A stretch of 64,000 nucleotides of DNA from Moringa oleifera. Lineage: Eukaryota > Streptophyta > Magnoliopsida > Brassicales > Moringaceae. The translations under genes and the position numbers were made by a program. Under the pieces are notes generated by a model. It was not told the origin of the DNA, searched no databases, and saw only the letters and a program-made list of their open reading frames with translations. How positions within the stretch are numbered: position 1 is the first letter of the stretch; each line of letters starts with the position of its first letter. Shown piece by piece: positions 59,601 to 64,000 of this stretch. The DNA lies in contig JAJFZO010000863.1 in the NCBI GenBank assembly GCA_021397835.1, positions 1,116,001 to 1,180,000 of the forward strand. Reading direction: 5' to 3'.

Positions 59601-61381
59601 GACTTTATGATAGGCATCAAGTTTACTAGGTACTTCCTTTTTTTAAAAAAAAAATCCTGGTAATATTTTGTTTTGCAATTATTAATGGAACTGAATTGAC
59701 TTTCAAGTTATCTTGTCGTGCACAACAAAGAGATTTATGAAAGAATTGTACAGATGATACAAAAATATTTGTGCAAATGAGGGAACATGGGAAAGTGGGA
59801 GTAATATCATAGTTATCATGTCATAAAGATAACAATAACATATTCATTGATCCAGTGTCAACAGATCTTTTTTTTTCCTCCCCTTTCTAAAGTTTCTTAC
59901 GCATCAAGTTTTACATTTTGACCAATATCGTTTATGTGCAGTATTTTCATGTTGTTCAGTCTATTTTGTCTCTGTCACCATGTCCCTAAATTTCTAAATC
60001 GTTTTGTTTTCTTCCAGGAGGAGCATAAAGTTGTATAGTGATTTTTATTCATCTGATCTGATTATTGCTTCTCCTGTCAAATTACATATGGTAAGCTTTT
60101 TTACTTTTATTCTACTTTTGGCATATATTTGTTTTTTGTTTTTTTTTTTTTTTTTGTATTTAGTGTAGAATGGTAGAAAATTATATCATAAATCCTCTTT
60201 TCTGTTTGTAGCTCTATTAATATATTCAGTACATAACAATCTGTTTTATTGTTTCATGTTCTGTCTATAATTTGTTTCAAATTTGTATTTGTTATTATAT
60301 TTGTTGCACTCACAGCTTTATTTTGTCTTTGAGATTAAACCGAAGTTCAATTTTTGAAAAGGAGACATCATGATAATCAATAATCCCTGACACATTATTT
60401 CTTGTATACTGCTTAAGATTTTATTGGTAAGTACCATCTTCTTAGATGGGTCTTAAACTCACAGAAATTTAAGGAAAATGTAGTTCAAGGACAAGTAATA
60501 CAAATAAAAGTCCATTGAATTAAAATGTACAAAGAAAGTAATATGGACACCCCCTTGGTGCTATGTAAATAATACAGTACATTTTGTTTCTGTTAAAAAA
60601 AAATGTTGACATCATTAGACACTTACAAACGAACGGTTGATATTCTTAGCTGAGTCAGACATATGATGATAAAAAGTTATAATGAGCAGGAATGAGCACT
60701 ACACTACATTCTGATAGCAAGTATTAATCAGAAAAAGAATGCTGGTTGGACCAAAGTAGTCCACCTTGTCAATGAGCCATCTTATATTTTATGACTTAAT
60801 GTAGTTTGTGGGATCATAAACACATAAATGATGGAAATAACTCAAGATTTGGGTTATTTTGAATAACAATTGATGTAGAATCCAAAATCAGGGATGACTC
60901 TGTGCGAAAACAAAAGAAGAGTTCTTGTCTCTATGCGATTTTGTCAACCACAACTCATAGGATGAAAGTTTTTTCAGTTTATTCAGAAAAAATGTACATC
61001 CAGTTGGCACTAACATGGGACTGGAACTGGTTGCCAATTCGTGGGGGCTGCCTTTACAATCTAGACGATTACCACTGGATTGCAGGCAATTCCTTGTTCG
61101 TTGCCCCGTTCTGACCGGCAAGGGATATGCTTTCTGAAAGTTAATTGCTTTCATCCTCTGTTCATTTGCATCCTTTTCCATATGTATCCTTTGAAATAGT
61201 GCTTCATTTGGGACTTTAGAGGGAGAGGAATGGAGAGAAAGGGTTAAGGGGATAGAAAGAAAATGAAACTGAAGAGAGAACACAAGATGTGATTTGCTAT
61301 TATATCTTTCATTAGTCATTAAAGAGAGTCCTGTTGGTATTGATGATTCTGAAAGCACTGTCCAAGCTCAATAGAATTCTT

Positions 61382-61423
<42 letters not shown>

Positions 61424-64000
61424 GGTTCCAAGTTGGATACCCACTAACATTTCTCCCTTACCAAATAAAATCCAAGCAAGGGTGAGGAGAGGCCCCCACC
61501 ACCTCTCACAAACTGCCCTTTGTGCCCTATTCATTCAAAAAATGCTGTTTACTTACTTCTCTCTAGTTTAACTTCTTAAGATATATCCTATATATTAAAA
61601 TTCCTTGTTCTTTGTTTTCTTCAGTATCAGTGAGTGTTCTGATAATGACAATCTGTTTAGTCATAGCAAAGATTTATATCTGGACTTCACTAGATATTGC
61701 AGCATGTTTAGTTTGAACTCTAAGTGATGTTTTTGTCCTTGCTTTGTGGTGTCTCATGAACTTTGATCGTGATATAATTTATTGTTAATGGGAGGAAAAG
61801 ATTTTTAAGTTTTAAGTAAGGAAATCTGCAAATAACCTGGAAGGTAGCTTGAGATTTACAAATATTGCATTCAAGTAGTGTTTCTCTTTGTTGCATTATG
61901 TCGTTGGACATTATTTTGCTAATTCTTTTTATTTTGCACTTAGTTATGTTTTTTTTTTTTTTAACTCATTTTGAAAAACTCACTGCTGGTAGACAATTGG
62001 GAAGGCTGAGGAAGAGAAGGAACGGGATGTTGACTATCTTTCATCTATTGAGGTATCCTGTCTTTGTTATTATTCATTATGTGGAAGCTATATATCTAAT
62101 TTCTAGATTGTGTGTTTTTACTTCATGCTAGAGATTAAGATGCCTCCAAGTTGAACAAAGTTATAAGAATATATTTCTTGTAGCTTATAGATGCATTTAA
62201 GCTCTAGGCAATATGAACAGGCCATGTTAAATCTTCATCATTGACATCATAAACTCTAAAAATCTGAAGATTCACCAAATAGTTACATTTTACCCAAAGC
62301 AGTATGATTTTCTTTCCTGCCCTGTGTCCTTGAATTTCCATTCCCAAAGTCAATGCCTGTCGTTAATGGTATCATTTTTTTTTTTTTGTGGAATTAGGAC
62401 TCCTTAATAACTAATATGTCATGTACCTACTCTGAAGTCTGAGTTTGAGGAGAGGGGTGACTGTATACTTTTGAAATGTGGGGTTAGATCTTGGAAGTGG
62501 TGATCAGTGCAACTCATTCAATATTTATGTATTCTTTCTTGGGTTAATGTTTGATTGATGTGAACAGGTTTTGATTATTGATCACGCCGATGTAATATCA
62601 ATGCAGGTATAACTGTGCTTTTTCTAATAGGCATGCACCTAAAGAATATGTTGTTTCCTTCTTTTTAACAGTGAATTGGGAATGCAGTAGCAATTTCTGA
62701 TTATTTTCTTTTTCTAAATGAAAATTTGCAGAACTGGTCATTTCTGACTTCAGTTGTTGAACAATTAAACCGCATACCTTGCAAGCAGCATGGAGCTGAT
62801 GTTATGCGCATCAGACAGTGGTATGTTGCTGTCAGCTCTTTCAAGTTGATGGAAAATATTATTCTTTTGGCATTTTTGCACCCTTTTTTGCACTTATAAA
62901 ATTCATAGGAGAAGGGTCTTGTATTCAGATGATTAACCTTTAGTATTTAAAGTTTGTTTATTAACCATGGCACAAGATTTACAAACTTTAGCAAAAATTT
63001 TCAGAACCTATTCTAGAAGGAACAACAGATTGCTTACCTAGGTTGTGGAATTGGAAAATTTTTGAAGTTTTATACTATCTTTTATGTCTTTATATGTGCT
63101 GCAAATAATTATTTTTCATGTTTAGGTATCTGGATGGACATGCCCGATTTTATCGGCAAACAATACTTTTAAGTTACTATTTGACCACAGGTAATCGAGC
63201 TTCTACTTCTCCCATTGTTCTATTGCTTGTTGATGGATATGCTTTCTGTAAACTTTGTCTTTTCCTTGAATGAGAGTGCATGGATGGTGCAACCTGGATG
63301 TATGCATGCTGTGAACTCAAATTAAAAATCAATAAGTGCAAATTAAGCCTTACATCAATCAGTTGTGCTTTGCAGTTACTTTTCCAATTAAAAATTGTGC
63401 TTGTTGAGTGGACAAATGATAGTTTTCTTGATGCAAGTTACTGTTCAGGCATGCATGCTTGAGCATTTGTCTCGTTGCTAAGATAGTTTTTGAACCATTC
63501 TTCTCAATATTATTTCTCAAGGTAGCTTAAAGTGCTCTCACATGTATAAAGCAAGGTTTACAATTTAAACTTTTCAAATAATAAATTTCAGATTGTGGGT
63601 TTCTTAATACTAAGTTGCTGTGAAATCCTTGTAATGCACGTGCTGATGATGAGAGTACATTTTACTCATTTTTGTAAGTACATCTAATCTACTTCTGTAC
63701 ATCACTGTTTCAGAAATGAATGCTTTGTTCAATCACCATTGCATGAACTACAGGGGAAAGGTATGTTAAGGTTCTCTTGTTTTGTTCTCTATAACTATAC
63801 TTTTCGCATGCGTCAGCTTAGACATTTTCCAATTCACGTCTTCAAGCTTACTTTCTTGTTTCTTCATTTGGTTCATTTTGATGAGGCGGGAACCTGAACT
63901 TCTCAGTTTTTATTCTCTTGTCCTTTTACCTTTCGGTGGCAAACCTAAGTTATTTCGAACTTTTATTGTGGTGAATTGATGTTGTGACTACAGGTGAAGC
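50624..64000 (+). CDS. UTP25: UTP25 / NOF1-like U3 snoRNA-associated protein (DUF1253), 3' end outside window
   Basis: Exons: 50624-50714, 50915-51047, 51902-52008, 52965-53151, 54993-55137, 56067-56190, 56582-56682, 56782-56913, 58605-58685, 59430-59629, 60018-60090, 61993-62052, 62568-62606, 62732-62820, 63126-63190, 63714-63760 and 63994 onward. All phases fit and give 560 codons so far. The N-terminus is basic (SKNFDRSKRAKKKQQ), then acidic (EEDDDETD, MDDDSEAFDSDLEHDSG), as in nucleolar proteins. The conserved UTP25 region follows: CKWMGTGE, NSYRDIL, LDQGFTRPKVLILLPFRS, IGIKFTRRSIKLYSDFYSSD, DYLSSIEVLIIDHADVISMQ, RIRQWYLDGHARFYRQT and NALFNHHCMNYRGK. Family members act in the small-subunit processome for 18S rRNA maturation; the Arabidopsis relative is NOF1. 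The fold resembles DEAD-box helicases with degenerate motifs. About three quarters of the usual length is present. Confidence 0.95.
51048..52964 (+). other. UTP25 introns 2 and 3
   Basis: Two introns (51048-51901 and 52009-52964) interrupted by exon 3. They contain runs of tatgta/tatata near 51815-51855 and 52250-52340. No nested gene was seen. Confidence 0.7.
53152..54992 (+). other. UTP25 intron 4 (1.84 kb)
   Basis: A less AT-rich block at 53640-53940 has an open frame of 100 codons from 53596 that matches nothing I recognise; it might be an old insertion. No other gene or repeat was seen. Confidence 0.6.
56914..58604 (+). other. UTP25 intron 8 (1.69 kb), parent of the duplicate at 1-11450
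   Basis: The second half (57.7-58.59 kb) has a diverged copy at the left of the window. The intron has no detectable coding exon of UTP25. An open stretch at 57652-57870 is not recognised. Confidence 0.7.
60091..61992 (+). other. UTP25 intron 11 (1.90 kb)
   Basis: It includes a poly-T tract near 60135, an antisense open frame at 60888-61358 (156 codons, no domain recognised) and a CT microsatellite. The segment near 61000-61120 is GC-richer than the rest and may be an insertion. Confidence 0.6.
61385..61422 (+). repeat. (CT)19 microsatellite
   Basis: Nineteen uninterrupted CT units in UTP25 intron 11. Such loci are commonly length-polymorphic. Confidence 0.97.

Noticed and set aside
60888..61358. 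Antisense 156-codon frame in UTP25 intron 11, with a B-box-like word (61018-61028, minus) hinting at a SINE
   Set aside because: The protein has no recognisable features. The B-box-like word has mismatches, no clear A box or 3' tail was found, and no target duplication is visible.

Overview
The window is nuclear DNA of a flowering plant, most likely a eudicot; the species cannot be named from the sequence alone. The signs are an intron-rich nuclear gene with plant splice sites, an intronless CBL-interacting protein kinase (a plant-specific family), AT-rich intergenic DNA, and many plant transposon types: Kaonashi-type MULE, Ty1/copia, hAT, CACTA, PIF/Harbinger and an L1-type LINE. Only two genes look functional: a CIPK kinase on the minus strand (30.1-31.5 kb) and a UTP25/NOF1 nucleolar protein gene on the plus strand (50.6 kb to beyond the right edge, 17 exons in the window).

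Layout. 1-11.45 kb: a decayed duplicate of the exon 8/intron 8 region of the UTP25 gene, split by a 10.47-kb Kaonashi-type MULE (243-10707). The MULE has terminal inverted repeats and a 9-bp target duplication. It carries a plus-strand MULE transposase and a minus-strand Ulp1/C48 protease-like gene with a DUF1985 domain, plus a 162/170-bp satellite and arrays of a TCGTG motif that change strand between the two halves. 11.5-27.2 kb: a layered retrotransposon graveyard of at least six Ty1/copia pieces in alternating orientation, a CACTA end, a RICESLEEPER-type hAT, and one nearly full-length copia (22228-26682) inserted in the reverse transcriptase of another. 27.2-33.9 kb: the CIPK gene and its flanks. 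33.9-35.4 kb: another copia remnant. 35568-40310: a CACTA element with no visible transposase. 41.5-42.8 kb: a PIF/Harbinger transposase remnant. 43-45.6 kb: short tandem duplications. 46.1-49 kb: an antisense LINE remnant. 49.3-64 kb: an AT-rich block, a GC-richer promoter/leader, and the UTP25 gene.

Functional reading. UTP25 acts in the nucleolus in the small-subunit processome (18S rRNA maturation), and its upstream region carries two site II-type motifs common in ribosome-biogenesis genes. The CIPK acts with CBL calcium sensors in ion-transport and stress signalling. The other coding traces are transposon proteins, all broken by stops or frameshifts. Where the ancestral codon can be guessed, most stops fit C:G to T:A change, as expected of methylated, silenced DNA.
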